Part shown: one piece after another, positions 8,604-15,509 of the stretch
How positions within the stretch are numbered: position 1 is the stretch's first letter
How the letters are laid out: the number at the start of each line of letters is the position of its first letter
Source: Clostridiales bacterium
GTDB taxonomy: Bacteria > Bacillota > Clostridia > Oscillospirales > Oscillospiraceae
DNA: 25,924 bases
Direction of reading: 5' to 3'
NCBI GenBank assembly: GCA_019422005.1
Contig: JAHZEF010000019.1
Location: 1 to 25,924 of the forward strand
Notes under the pieces: model-generated
Databases searched by the model: none
Seen by the model: the letters and a program-made list of their open reading frames with translations, nothing else
Told to the model about the DNA's origin: nothing
Program-made: the position numbers and the translations under genes

Positions 8604-8816
8604 TGGCGTTGGCAGACAATGGCGCGATCGCCAGAACTGCCCATCGGGCCGGCGGCGTGTTTCCGCCGCGCCAGGGGCTGCTTCGGCTGCCAGGTACTGG
8701 CTCCGATGGAATCCGGGATTTCGGTTATACTGAGAGCAGGAGAGAAGCGCGGCTGCTTTCCTGCCTTTTCCGGCTGTGCCGGGCCGATACGAATGAGAGT
8801 AAAGAGGGCTTTTGCT

Positions 8817-10109
8817 TTGATCAAGTATGAGATCAACGGCGGCAACCGTCTGCACGGCGCCGTCACAATCTCCGGAGCGAAAAATGCCGCCGTGGGGATG
8901 CTGCCGGCGGCGCTGCTGGTGGACGGTGTCTGCCGGATTGAAAACGTGCCGGATATTTCTGACGTCCGTCTGCTTTTGCAGATCCTTTCCGATATGGGGG
9001 CGGCGATCCGCCGGCTTTCCCCCAACATTCTGGAGATCGACTGCACGCATGTGCGCAATATCACTGCGCCCATTGAGCTGGTGCGCCGGATCCGTGCCTC
9101 CTATTATCTGATCGGCGCGGAGCTGGGCCGCTTCGGGCATGCAAAAGTTGCCATGCCCGGCGGATGCAATTTCGGCGTACGTCCCATTGACCAGCACATC
9201 AAGGGGTTTGAGGCGATGGGGGCGTATGTGGACCAGGTGGACGGCTATGTCTGTGCCGATGCGCCGGCCGGCGGCCTGACCGGCGGCCATGTGTATCTGG
9301 ATATGGTCAGCGTCGGGGCAACCATGAATATTATGATTGCCGCTGTCCTGGCCCGCGGAACAACGGTGATTGAAAACTGCGCCAAGGAGCCGCATATTGT
9401 GGATCTGGCCAACTTCCTCAACGCCATGGGCGCAAAAATTTCCGGCGCGGGCACGGATGTGATCAAGGTCCGCGGCGTCCCGCGCCTGGGCGGCGGAACC
9501 TACTGCATTATTCCGGATCAGATCGAGGCCGGGACCTACATGGCCGCTGTGGCGGCGGTGGGCGGCGACGTGCTGATTCAGAATATTATTCCCAAGCATA
9601 TGGACTGCATTACGGCAAAGCTGCGGGAGATCGGCGTCCGGATTACGGAATTTGACGATTCCATCCGCGTGGTTCGGGACGGCCCTCTGCGCCGTGCCAA
9701 TGTGAAAACCATGCCGTATCCGGGGTTTCCGACGGACATGCAGCCGCAGATTACCGTGTGCCTGTCGCTGGCCGGCGGCACCAGTATTGTCACAGAAGGG
9801 ATTTATGACAACCGTTTCCGCTATACGGCGGAACTGGGCCGGATGGGGGCCTGCATTCAGGTCAACGGAGAAGTGGCAGTGGTGGACGGGGTCCAGCGTC
9901 TGCATGGCTGCAGCGTGAAAGCGTGCGACCTGCGGGCCGGTGCCGCCATGGTGATTGCCGGTCTGGCCGCCGATGGGCATACCACGGTGGAGGATGTGCA
10001 CTATATTGAGCGCGGCTATGAGGATATCATCGGCAAGCTGCGCGCCGTGGGTGCGGATATCCGGCGGATCGAAACCTATGAAGAAAGCCCGGCCGACGCC
10101 GCAGGCTGA
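8817..10109 (+). CDS. murA: UDP-N-acetylglucosamine 1-carboxyvinyltransferase
   Basis: Catalyses the first committed step of peptidoglycan synthesis in the cytoplasm, moving enolpyruvate from PEP to UDP-GlcNAc. The 430-residue length is normal. Visible landmarks: NGGNRLHGAVTISGAKNAA with the conserved Lys22-Asn23; the active-site loop with Cys117 in MPGGCNFGVRPIDQH (the fosfomycin-target cysteine is present); GGTYCIIPDQIEAGTY; PGFPTDMQPQ; DLRAGAAMV near the end. I set the start at TTG 8817, giving MIKYEINGGN, because AGAGGG lies eight bases upstream and MurA proteins begin about eight residues before GGN. ATG 8793 is the alternative and adds eight residues. Whether it is the MurA or MurZ paralogue cannot be decided here. 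An intrinsic terminator follows. Confidence 0.95.
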   Translation: MIKYEINGGNRLHGAVTISGAKNAAVGMLPAALLVDGVCRIENVPDISDVRLLLQILSDMGAAIRRLSPNILEIDCTHVRNITAPIELVRRIRASYYLIGAELGRFGHAKVAMPGGCNFGVRPIDQHIKGFEAMGAYVDQVDGYVCADAPAGGLTGGHVYLDMVSVGATMNIMIAAVLARGTTVIENCAKEPHIVDLANFLNAMGAKISGAGTDVIKVRGVPRLGGGTYCIIPDQIEAGTYMAAVAAVGGDVLIQNIIPKHMDCITAKLREIGVRITEFDDSIRVVRDGPLRRANVKTMPYPGFPTDMQPQITVCLSLAGGTSIVTEGIYDNRFRYTAELGRMGACIQVNGEVAVVDGVQRLHGCSVKACDLRAGAAMVIAGLAADGHTTVEDVHYIERGYEDIIGKLRAVGADIRRIETYEESPADAAG

Positions 10110-10117
10110 ACGATTAA

Positions 10118-10148
10118 GGGCCTCCGCTCTGCAGCGGAGGCCCTTTTT
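10118..10148 (+). terminator. Intrinsic terminator of murA
   Basis: Perfect 11-base arms (10118-10128 and 10133-10143) with loop ctgc, followed by TTTTT. It begins eight bases after the murA stop. Confidence 0.93.
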
Positions 10149-10170
10149 GGCATTCCCGGCGGACGGGAAA

Positions 10171-10201
10171 TTCCCCGGCGTGCAGCATGCACGCCGGGGA
10201 A
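10171..10201 (-). terminator. Hairpin at the 3' end of the trpB gene
   Basis: Perfect 14-base arms (10171-10184 and 10188-10201) with loop gca, ending five bases before the trpB stop on the minus strand. The following T-stretch is short (AATTT), so this is a likely but not textbook terminator for the convergent trpB transcript. Confidence 0.7.
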
Positions 10202-10205
10202 CGGT

Positions 10206-11585
10206 TTATTCTGCAATGTTCGGCAATGTGGCAAAGCTGGCCTCCAGCTCCTCATCGGTGGGGACGCGGTCCGTCATGACGCCGTCGTTATAGCGCTGAT
10301 ATGCCACCATATCGAAGTAGCCGGTGCCGGTCAGGCCGAAGACAATGGTCTTTTCCTCCCCGGTCTCCCTGCAGGCGACCGCCTGATCGATTGCGACGCG
10401 GATGGCATGGCTGGACTCGGGGGCCGGCAGGATCCCTTCGGTGCGGGCAAAGTATTCCGCTGCCTCAAAGACCTTGGTCTGGTCGACGCTGACGGCTTCG
10501 ATCAGGCCGTCGTGATACAGCTGGCTGACAATGCTGCTCATGCCGTGGTAGCGGAGGCCGCCGGCGTGGTTGGCCGAGGGGATGAAGTTGCTGCCCAGCG
10601 TGTACATTTTGGCCAGCGGGCAGACCATGCCGGTGTCGCAGAAGTCGTAGGCAAAGCGGCCGCGGGTCAGGCTGGGGCAGGAGGCGGGCTCGACGGCAAT
10701 GATGCGGTAGTCGTGTTCGCCGCGGAGCATCTCTCCGACGAAGGGGGAGATCAGGCCGCCCAGGTTGGAACCGCCGCCGGCACAGCCGATGATGATATCG
10801 GGCTGAATGCCGTATTTGTCCAGGGCGATCCGGGTTTCCAGGCCGATGACGCTCTGATGGAGCAGCACCTGGTTGAGTACAGAGCCCAGAACGTACCGGT
10901 AGCCCTCCTGGCTGGTGGCGGCCTCCACGGCCTCGGAAATGGCGCAGCCGAGGGAGCCTGTGGTGCCGGGATGTTCGGCGAGGATCCTGCGTCCGACGCT
11001 GGTGGTGTCGGACGGCGAGGGCGTCACCGATGCGCCGTAGGTGCGCATCACCTCGCGGCGGAAGGGCTTCTGCTCATAGGAGCATTTTACCATGTACACC
11101 TGGCAGTCCAGTCCCAGATAGGCGCAGGCCATGGAAAGCGCGGTACCCCACTGGCCGGCGCCGGTCTCTGTGGTAACGCCCTTGAGGCCCTGGTTTTTGG
11201 CGTAATACGCCTGCGCAATGGCGCTGTTCAGCTTGTGGCTGCCGGAGGTGTTGTTTCCTTCGAATTTGTAATAGATTTTGGCCGGCGTCTGCAGCTTTTC
11301 CTCCAGGCAATAGGCCCGCACCAGCGGGGAGGGGCGATACATTTTATAGAAGTCGCGGATTTCCCGGGGAATCGGCAGATAGGCGGTGGTATCGTCCAGC
11401 TCCTGCTGAACCAGTTCCCTGCAGAACACGCCCTCCAGCTCTGCAGCCGTCATCGGTTTTCCGGTGCCGGGATTCAGCAGCGGCGCAGGCTTGTTTTTCA
11501 TATCGGCGCGGACATTGTACCAGGCCTTCGGCATCTCGCTCTCTTCCAGATAAATTTTGTAGGGGATCTTTGCATCGGTTGTCAT
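10206..11585 (-). CDS. trpB: Tryptophan synthase beta chain, TrpB2 type
   Basis: A 459-residue PLP enzyme that condenses indole with serine to make tryptophan. Length, the N-terminal extension MTTDAKIPYKIYLEESEMPKAWYN and the wording of the motifs place it in the TrpB2 branch, which often occurs without TrpA. Key residues are present: PLP lysine Lys118 in GSHKLNSA, catalytic Glu140 in TETGAGQWG, phosphate loop GGGSNLGG, and the C-terminal GLTGTGYFD. No trpA or other tryptophan gene is beside it, so it may use free or scavenged indole. ATG 11585 follows an AAAGGAG site. Expression is governed by a T-box that reads uncharged tRNA-Trp. Confidence 0.95.
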   Translation of the reverse strand: MTTDAKIPYKIYLEESEMPKAWYNVRADMKNKPAPLLNPGTGKPMTAAELEGVFCRELVQQELDDTTAYLPIPREIRDFYKMYRPSPLVRAYCLEEKLQTPAKIYYKFEGNNTSGSHKLNSAIAQAYYAKNQGLKGVTTETGAGQWGTALSMACAYLGLDCQVYMVKCSYEQKPFRREVMRTYGASVTPSPSDTTSVGRRILAEHPGTTGSLGCAISEAVEAATSQEGYRYVLGSVLNQVLLHQSVIGLETRIALDKYGIQPDIIIGCAGGGSNLGGLISPFVGEMLRGEHDYRIIAVEPASCPSLTRGRFAYDFCDTGMVCPLAKMYTLGSNFIPSANHAGGLRYHGMSSIVSQLYHDGLIEAVSVDQTKVFEAAEYFARTEGILPAPESSHAIRVAIDQAVACRETGEEKTIVFGLTGTGYFDMVAYQRYNDGVMTDRVPTDEELEASFATLPNIAE

Positions 11586-11630
11586 GGGATCCGGCTCCTT
11601 TCAGTAAACTGCGGGGACGGGACGGGCAAC

Positions 11631-11899
11631 AAAAAAACGCCCTGTCCCCAATGAAACATTTCATTGCTGGGACAAGAGCGAAACTCTTGCGGTGCCACCC
11701 GGCTTGACGCTTGCGCGCCCACTCAGTGCGTACCAACATACGCTGCCATTCTTAACGGAGTGCCTCTCCGGCTTGCCTACTGTACGTTCAGCGCGCCCTC
11801 AAAAGCCCATTCCAACAAATTCCCCGGCCGCCTTGCACCAACCGGCGGCTCTCTGTACGGTTCCAATGCTGTACTTACGCTTTCTCAACGGTTTCCTGC
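11631..11899 (-). promoter_or_regulatory. T-box riboswitch leader, tryptophan (UGG) specific
   Basis: On the minus strand the T-box sequence GGGTGGCACCGC (11700-11689) is unmistakable. Downstream is a terminator hairpin (about 11676-11642) ending in TTTTTTT (11637-11631). Upstream is a Stem I with an AGTA element near its base, an AG bulge region, and a distal loop GGTTGGTGCAAGG. The 3' side of the specifier loop reads GAA-TGG-G (11812-11806), placing a UGG tryptophan codon at 11809-11807. Known mechanism: uncharged tRNA-Trp pairs with UGG and, through its acceptor end, with the T-box, disrupting the terminator and allowing trpB transcription. Confidence 0.95.
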
Positions 11900-11928
11900 A
11901 GTGTATCACAGGATTCCGCCGCTGTCAA
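11900..11928 (-). promoter_or_regulatory. Promoter of the T-box/trpB transcript
   Basis: On the minus strand TTGACA (11928-11923), 17-base spacer, TACACT (11905-11900). A perfect -35 and correct spacing, directly upstream of the T-box Stem I. Confidence 0.85.
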
Positions 11929-12041
11929 GAGAAAAATAAAAAATTCCTGCGCCGGGGAAGTACGCAGAGGAATGGGGCCTCAGCCGGGCGGCCGGCCCCG
12001 CAGCCGTCCCGCTTTTTTATACCGTATTTAAAATATTGGAT

Positions 12042-12074
12042 ATGATTGACAATCATTAGGGGATATTGTACTGT
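12042..12074 (+). promoter_or_regulatory. Promoter with overlapping 7-1-7 dyad
   Basis: TTGACA (12046-12051), 17-base spacer and TACTGT (12069-12074) form a candidate promoter for the gene at 12128. The -35 is embedded in a perfect palindrome atgattg-a-caatcat (12042-12056). The 7-1-7 geometry recalls Fur-family operators, but the bases do not match the Fur, PerR or Zur consensus exactly. Confidence 0.55.
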
Positions 12075-12127
12075 GAATGCAGGAGACGATGCAAATCTCT
12101 GCGCGTCCGGGGAAGGCGGAAGTTGAT

Positions 12128-12655
12128 ATGAAAAAAGGGTTCAGGCGCTTCTGGTGTATTGCCGCGGTTGTCGGCATGTTTGGACTGGGCGTATATTCTT
12201 TTTTTCGGCCGGTCCCGGTGCGGACGGAAGCCGATGCGTTTACGGTCCGCTTTATCGGATACCGGCCCGGCGGGCGATGGATGAACAGCATCCCGGTGAC
12301 GGAAGAAGTGGACGGCGATTGGCTGGCGGAGCAGCTTGGCCGCCTGAAGATGCAGCGGCGGCTGGGTGGATGGCCGCCGAACACAGAGGGCATGGTTTGG
12401 GAGATCCGATATTTTCAGGATGGAGAAAACGTCGGAATCTATCTGGGCGGCCCCAACCGGCTCTATTGGTCAAAGGAGGGATGGCAGTCCCCCTGGGTCT
12501 ACCAGATTTTGGAGCCGGAACCATTGCTGCAGGCGCTCCGGACGGAATACGCGGCTTTGACCGGCACGCTGGACGCACTGTACAGGCAGGTGAGCAATCC
12601 GTATCCTGTGCCGGAACCGCTGCCGGGGAAGGAAAGAGAGGCAAGAGGCGGATAG
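12128..12655 (+). CDS. Hypothetical membrane-anchored protein
   Basis: A 175-residue protein I do not recognise. It begins MKKGFRRFWCIAAVVGMFGLGVYSFF, a basic N-terminus followed by one membrane helix (about residues 8-26) without an obvious signal-peptidase or lipobox site. About 145 extracytoplasmic residues follow, rich in Trp, Tyr, Gly and Pro. Phrases include RFIGYRPGGRWMNSIPV and NVGIYLGGPNRLYW, and a proline-rich tail is present. ATG 12128 is preferred over in-frame ATG 12077 because the membrane helix then sits at the N-terminus; a GGAAGG-type site is upstream. It has its own promoter and a strong terminator, so it is a single-gene unit. Confidence 0.72.
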   Translation: MKKGFRRFWCIAAVVGMFGLGVYSFFRPVPVRTEADAFTVRFIGYRPGGRWMNSIPVTEEVDGDWLAEQLGRLKMQRRLGGWPPNTEGMVWEIRYFQDGENVGIYLGGPNRLYWSKEGWQSPWVYQILEPEPLLQALRTEYAALTGTLDALYRQVSNPYPVPEPLPGKEREARGG

Positions 12656-12723
12656 AGCCGGCGGGGCAGCAGGCCGCCGGGAGTATGCCGGGCGTACGCG
12701 CCGGGCCAGCGGAAAATGGATGG

Positions 12724-12754
12724 GAAAACAGGGCTGCGGCCCTGTTTTCTTTTT
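12724..12754 (+). terminator. Intrinsic terminator of the hypothetical gene
   Basis: Perfect 11-base arms (12724-12734 and 12739-12749) with loop tgcg, followed by TTTTT. It ends the unit begun at 12128. Confidence 0.9.
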
Positions 12755-13127
12755 GGGGGTTCGGGCAGGGGGCCCGGCTGTATACAGGCCTCGATCCATA
12801 TTGGACAGAAGAAGAAACCGGGGGAGAGGACTGGCCTCGCCGGTCGGAGCTGGGATTGCAGACAGCGACGCAGCGAAAGGGGCAGGCGCATCCTACAGGA
12901 CGCGGCATGCCGGCAATCCCGGAGGAAGGGCACGGGGATACGGAGTGTCGGCCGGGCCGGCCGGAAGGGCGGCGGGCCGCTGCGCGGCCGCGCAGCGGAG
13001 GCGGTAAATTCTGCAGGTATTCACAGAAACTGGAGGGCTGCCCGGGCGAAGGCGGCAGGCGTTTCGTCCGGCTTTGACAGCAGGCGGCGCGGCGGGTTGG
13101 GAAGCGGTTCTATTTTTCGCAGGCTTC
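12755..13127. other. Region of about 370 bases without a recognisable gene
   Basis: GC-rich sequence lying between a terminator and the promoter at 13128. Frames are open on both strands, but none has a ribosome site, a sensible composition or a familiar motif. The only clear structure is a perfect 22-base palindrome at 12977-12998. No tRNA, tmRNA, SRP RNA or RNase P RNA core was recognised. It may be decayed sequence or an unannotated small RNA locus. Confidence 0.45.
12977..12998. repeat. Perfect 22-base GC-rich palindrome
   Basis: The sequence equals its own reverse complement across 22 bases (ccgctgcgcg followed by its mirror through gcc). No T-run follows on either strand, so it is not a typical terminator, and it is far from any gene start. 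Confidence 0.7.
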
Positions 13128-13156
13128 TTGCAATTTTCATGGAATTCCGCTATGAT
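13128..13156 (+). promoter_or_regulatory. Promoter of the kinase-like gene
   Basis: TTGCAA (13128-13133), 17-base spacer, TATGAT (13151-13156). The leader to the start codon is about 160 bases and contains no recognised element. Confidence 0.65.
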
Positions 13157-13325
13157 GGAAGCGCAGTCCAGCAAAAACATCACGGCTTTTGGCGGCTCGA
13201 TTGAAATCAGGTTTCCTGCAGATACTAGTGTGCGATGGAGTGGAGCATGGTTTGCCGGAACCGTGTTTCTCAGCCTGGCAGAATCCCGGCCACCAGGAGA
13301 GGGAAATCTCCAAGGAGGGACCATG

Positions 13326-14434
13326 ATGCAGAATGCTTATATACCTGAGCAGGCCGGAACGCTGAATTTATTGGCCCAGCCTGTTTTTTATGTGCGGGAG
13401 GGGCAGATTGTTTTCCGCAACAGCGCCGCTGCCGCGCTGACAAACCCCCGCGAGGTGCAGATCGGCGGCCTCCTGGCTGCGGATGATCTGGAGGAATATC
13501 GCAGATACGACGGGCAGACGGTGCTGGAGCTGGTGCTGCAGATGGACGGGCGGCAGTACAGTGCCGTAGTGCACCGTGAGCAGGGCGGCGCGGATGTGTT
13601 TGTGGCCCGCGCAAAGCCTCTGTATGACGCGCTGAGCCTGGATACGCTCGCTGTGGTGGCGCAGACCATCCGCAGCGGCCTGACAGAACTGTTCGACGCC
13701 TGTTCCCCATGCTGGAGGGGCGGGAAGACCCGAAGATCCAGCGGCAGACGGCGCGGATGAACAAGGGGTTTTATGAACTGCTGCGCCTTTCTTCGAATCT
13801 GGCCGATGTGGGGCGGTATATGTCCGGCGAAGCCAGGGCGTTTTTGGAACGCACGGAACTGACGGCCTTTTTTGCCGGGCAGTACGACCGGGCTGCATCC
13901 CTCTGCGCCACCCTGGGCGTGAAGCTGACGTACCAGTGTCCGTCCCAGCCGTTTTATGCGGCGGTGGATCGGCAGAAGCTGGAGCGGGCGGTGCTGAATC
14001 TGCTGGCCAACGCGCTGCGCTATACGCCCCGGGGCGGGCAGATTGTGCTGCGTGTGGAGAACTTCGGGCACAGTGTGCATATCCGCATGACGGACAGCGG
14101 GGAAGGGATCGCGCCGGCGGATATGGCGACGGCGTTTGACCACTATGAGCATCGGGAGCAGCTGCTGGGCGACCCGCGCTGGGGCGTGGGCCTGGGGCTG
14201 CCGCTGGTCCGGTTTATTGCCAACCTTCACGGGGGGACCGTGATCATCAACTCCGCGCCGGGCGGCGGCACGTCTGTGACCATGTCCCTCTCCCGCAGGC
14301 TGGAGCCGACGCCGAAAGAGGAAGTTCGCAGCCCGGTGCGCAATTATGACTACGCCGGCGGCTATGACCATATGGTGCTGGAGCTGGCGGATGCGCTGCC
14401 CGTCGAAGTGTTTGATACCATGAATCTCAACTGA
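13326..14434 (+). pseudogene. Histidine-kinase-like protein, split by a one-base frameshift
   Basis: The first frame runs from 13326 (or the adjacent ATG at 13323; AGGAGG at 13313-13318 favours 13326). It carries a PAS-like start, NLLAQPVFYVREGQIVFRNSA, and continues to VAQTIRSGLTELFDAC. The second frame continues from about 13701 with FPMLEGREDPKIQRQT and runs to 14434. Restoring one C at GCC-TG (13699-13702) gives ...LTELFDALFPMLEG..., a continuous protein of about 370 residues. The HATPase part is intact: NLLANALRYTP (N box), MTDSGEGIAP (G1) and GVGLGLPLVRF (G2). At the H-box position the protein reads AQTIRSGL where kinases have SHELRTPL, so the phospho-acceptor His is replaced by Gln. 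It is either a real broken gene or an assembly or sequencing error; no partner regulator is nearby. Confidence 0.8.
13709..14434 (+). CDS. 3' fragment of the split kinase-like gene: HATPase domain
   Basis: The 241-residue downstream frame that remains if the frameshift is genuine. It holds the last part of the dimerisation helix (MNKGFYELLRLSSNLADV) and the complete GHKL ATPase domain, with a C-terminal extension ending in DTMNLN. ATG 13709 has no ribosome site in front, so independent translation is doubtful. See the entry for the whole gene. Confidence 0.5.
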   Translation: MLEGREDPKIQRQTARMNKGFYELLRLSSNLADVGRYMSGEARAFLERTELTAFFAGQYDRAASLCATLGVKLTYQCPSQPFYAAVDRQKLERAVLNLLANALRYTPRGGQIVLRVENFGHSVHIRMTDSGEGIAPADMATAFDHYEHREQLLGDPRWGVGLGLPLVRFIANLHGGTVIINSAPGGGTSVTMSLSRRLEPTPKEEVRSPVRNYDYAGGYDHMVLELADALPVEVFDTMNLN

Positions 14435-14465
14435 AGGCGCCGGGATCCGGCGCAGCCGCAGATTA

Positions 14466-14502
14466 AAAACCGGCAGGATGGATGATCCATCCTGCCGGTT
14501 TT
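14466..14502. terminator. Bidirectional terminator between convergent genes
   Basis: A perfect 17-base stem (14466-14482 and 14486-14502) with loop tga. It is bordered by AAAA on one side and TTTT on the other, so it can end both the kinase-like (plus) and pyridoxal kinase (minus) transcripts. Confidence 0.92.
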
Positions 14503-14510
14503 GAGCGGGG

Positions 14511-15371
14511 CTACGGGGACGGGGCGGCGCCGGCCCGGTATGCTTCCAGGCGGCGCACCAGATCCGGTATGGCGCGCTCGAATTCGACGCCGTACCAGTT
14601 GGCCTCCGGCGTTTGGGCAGTCAGCCGGATGCATGCAACGGTGTAATCGGCCGCCAGCGCCAGCGCATCTTTCAGGCTCAGGCCGTTCATCAGCCCGCCG
14701 ACACAGGCGGAGGCAAAAATGTCGCCGGTGCCGTGGAAGCTGACGGGAATCCGTTCCGTGAAATAGCTGCTGAACTGGCCGGTTTGACGGTCGTACGCCA
14801 TAACGCCCAGCTGATCCGGTTCAAAGCTGACCCCGGTCAGCGCCGTATGGCGCGGGCCCAGATCGGAAAGTGCCAGAAGCAGCTCGCGGACGTCCGCTTC
14901 GCTGTATTTTGTGCGATAGGGCAGCCCGGTCAGCAGGCTGGCTTCGGTCAGGTTGGGGACGATTACGTCGGCTTTGGCGCAGACCCTGGCCATCTCCGCA
15001 GGGAAGCTGTCGTCGAAAGCCGGATAGAGCCGGCCGTTGTCGGCCATGGCGGGATCGACAAAAATCAGGTTCTGCCCGGTTTTGAACTGGTCGAAGAACC
15101 GGCATACGTCGGCAATCTGTCCGGGCGAGGCCAGGTATCCGGTGTAAATGGCGTCAAACCGGATCTGTTCCTGCCGCCAGTGCGCGGCGATGGGCGCGAT
15201 CTGATCGCTCAAATCCCGGCAGGTAAAGTTCTGGAACATGGTATGGGTCGACAACACCGCTGTGGGAACCACAGCACACTCAACGCCCATGGCCGAGATG
15301 ATGGGCAGAGCGACCGTGAGGGAGCATTTCCCCAGGCAGGAGATATCCTGAATACTGACAATCCGTTTCAT
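14511..15371 (-). CDS. pdxY: Pyridoxal/pyridoxamine kinase (PdxK/PdxY family)
   Basis: A 286-residue ribokinase-fold enzyme that phosphorylates B6 vitamers with ATP in the cytoplasm for PLP salvage. The opening MKRIVSIQDISCLGKCSLTVALPIIS, then VVPTAVLSTHT, is the family's substrate-binding start. FVDPAMAD and VIVPNLTEASLLTG are the mid-protein motifs, and SFHGTGDIFAS carries the anion hole and catalytic Asp217. Length and motifs agree with the firmicute pyridoxamine kinase. ATG 15371 follows a GAGGAGG site. A promoter with an embedded dyad lies upstream. Gene symbol follows the closest family; pdxK naming is equally possible. Confidence 0.92.
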   Translation of the reverse strand: MKRIVSIQDISCLGKCSLTVALPIISAMGVECAVVPTAVLSTHTMFQNFTCRDLSDQIAPIAAHWRQEQIRFDAIYTGYLASPGQIADVCRFFDQFKTGQNLIFVDPAMADNGRLYPAFDDSFPAEMARVCAKADVIVPNLTEASLLTGLPYRTKYSEADVRELLLALSDLGPRHTALTGVSFEPDQLGVMAYDRQTGQFSSYFTERIPVSFHGTGDIFASACVGGLMNGLSLKDALALAADYTVACIRLTAQTPEANWYGVEFERAIPDLVRRLEAYRAGAAPSP

Positions 15372-15394
15372 GGCCGGCCTCCTCTGTTTTGCTT

Positions 15395-15444
15395 ATTCTA
15401 CCAATGATTCTGACAGATGAAAACAGTCAGAATCATTCTTTTTT
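15395..15444 (-). promoter_or_regulatory. pdxY promoter region containing a perfect dyad
   Basis: A perfect 12-base inverted repeat, aatgattctgac (15403-15414) and gtcagaatcatt (15426-15437), occupies the space upstream of pdxY. On the minus strand TTTTCA and TAGAAT with a 17-base spacer overlap one arm, so the dyad may be an operator. On the plus strand the same dyad is followed by TTTTTT (15439-15444), making it terminator-like toward the deacetylase gene. I cannot tell which role is real. Confidence 0.55.
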
Positions 15445-15509
15445 ATGGCCCCAGATTTGGGGGACTAAACGGGCGGTTTGTCCCATAGGATGTGAGGGAG
15501 GTGAATCGC

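Noticed and set aside
8586..10001. Long minus-strand open frame opposite murA
   Set aside because: Shadow of murA; His/Arg/Gln-rich composition with no motifs.
10407..11654. Long plus-strand open frame opposite trpB
   Set aside because: Antisense to trpB, and its end runs into the T-box leader; composition is that of a reverse-complement shadow.
11974..12018. Intrinsic terminator on the plus strand before the hypothetical gene
   Set aside because: A GC-rich, bulged hairpin followed by TTTTTT is visible, but no plus-strand gene or promoter lies upstream of it, and pairing is imperfect.
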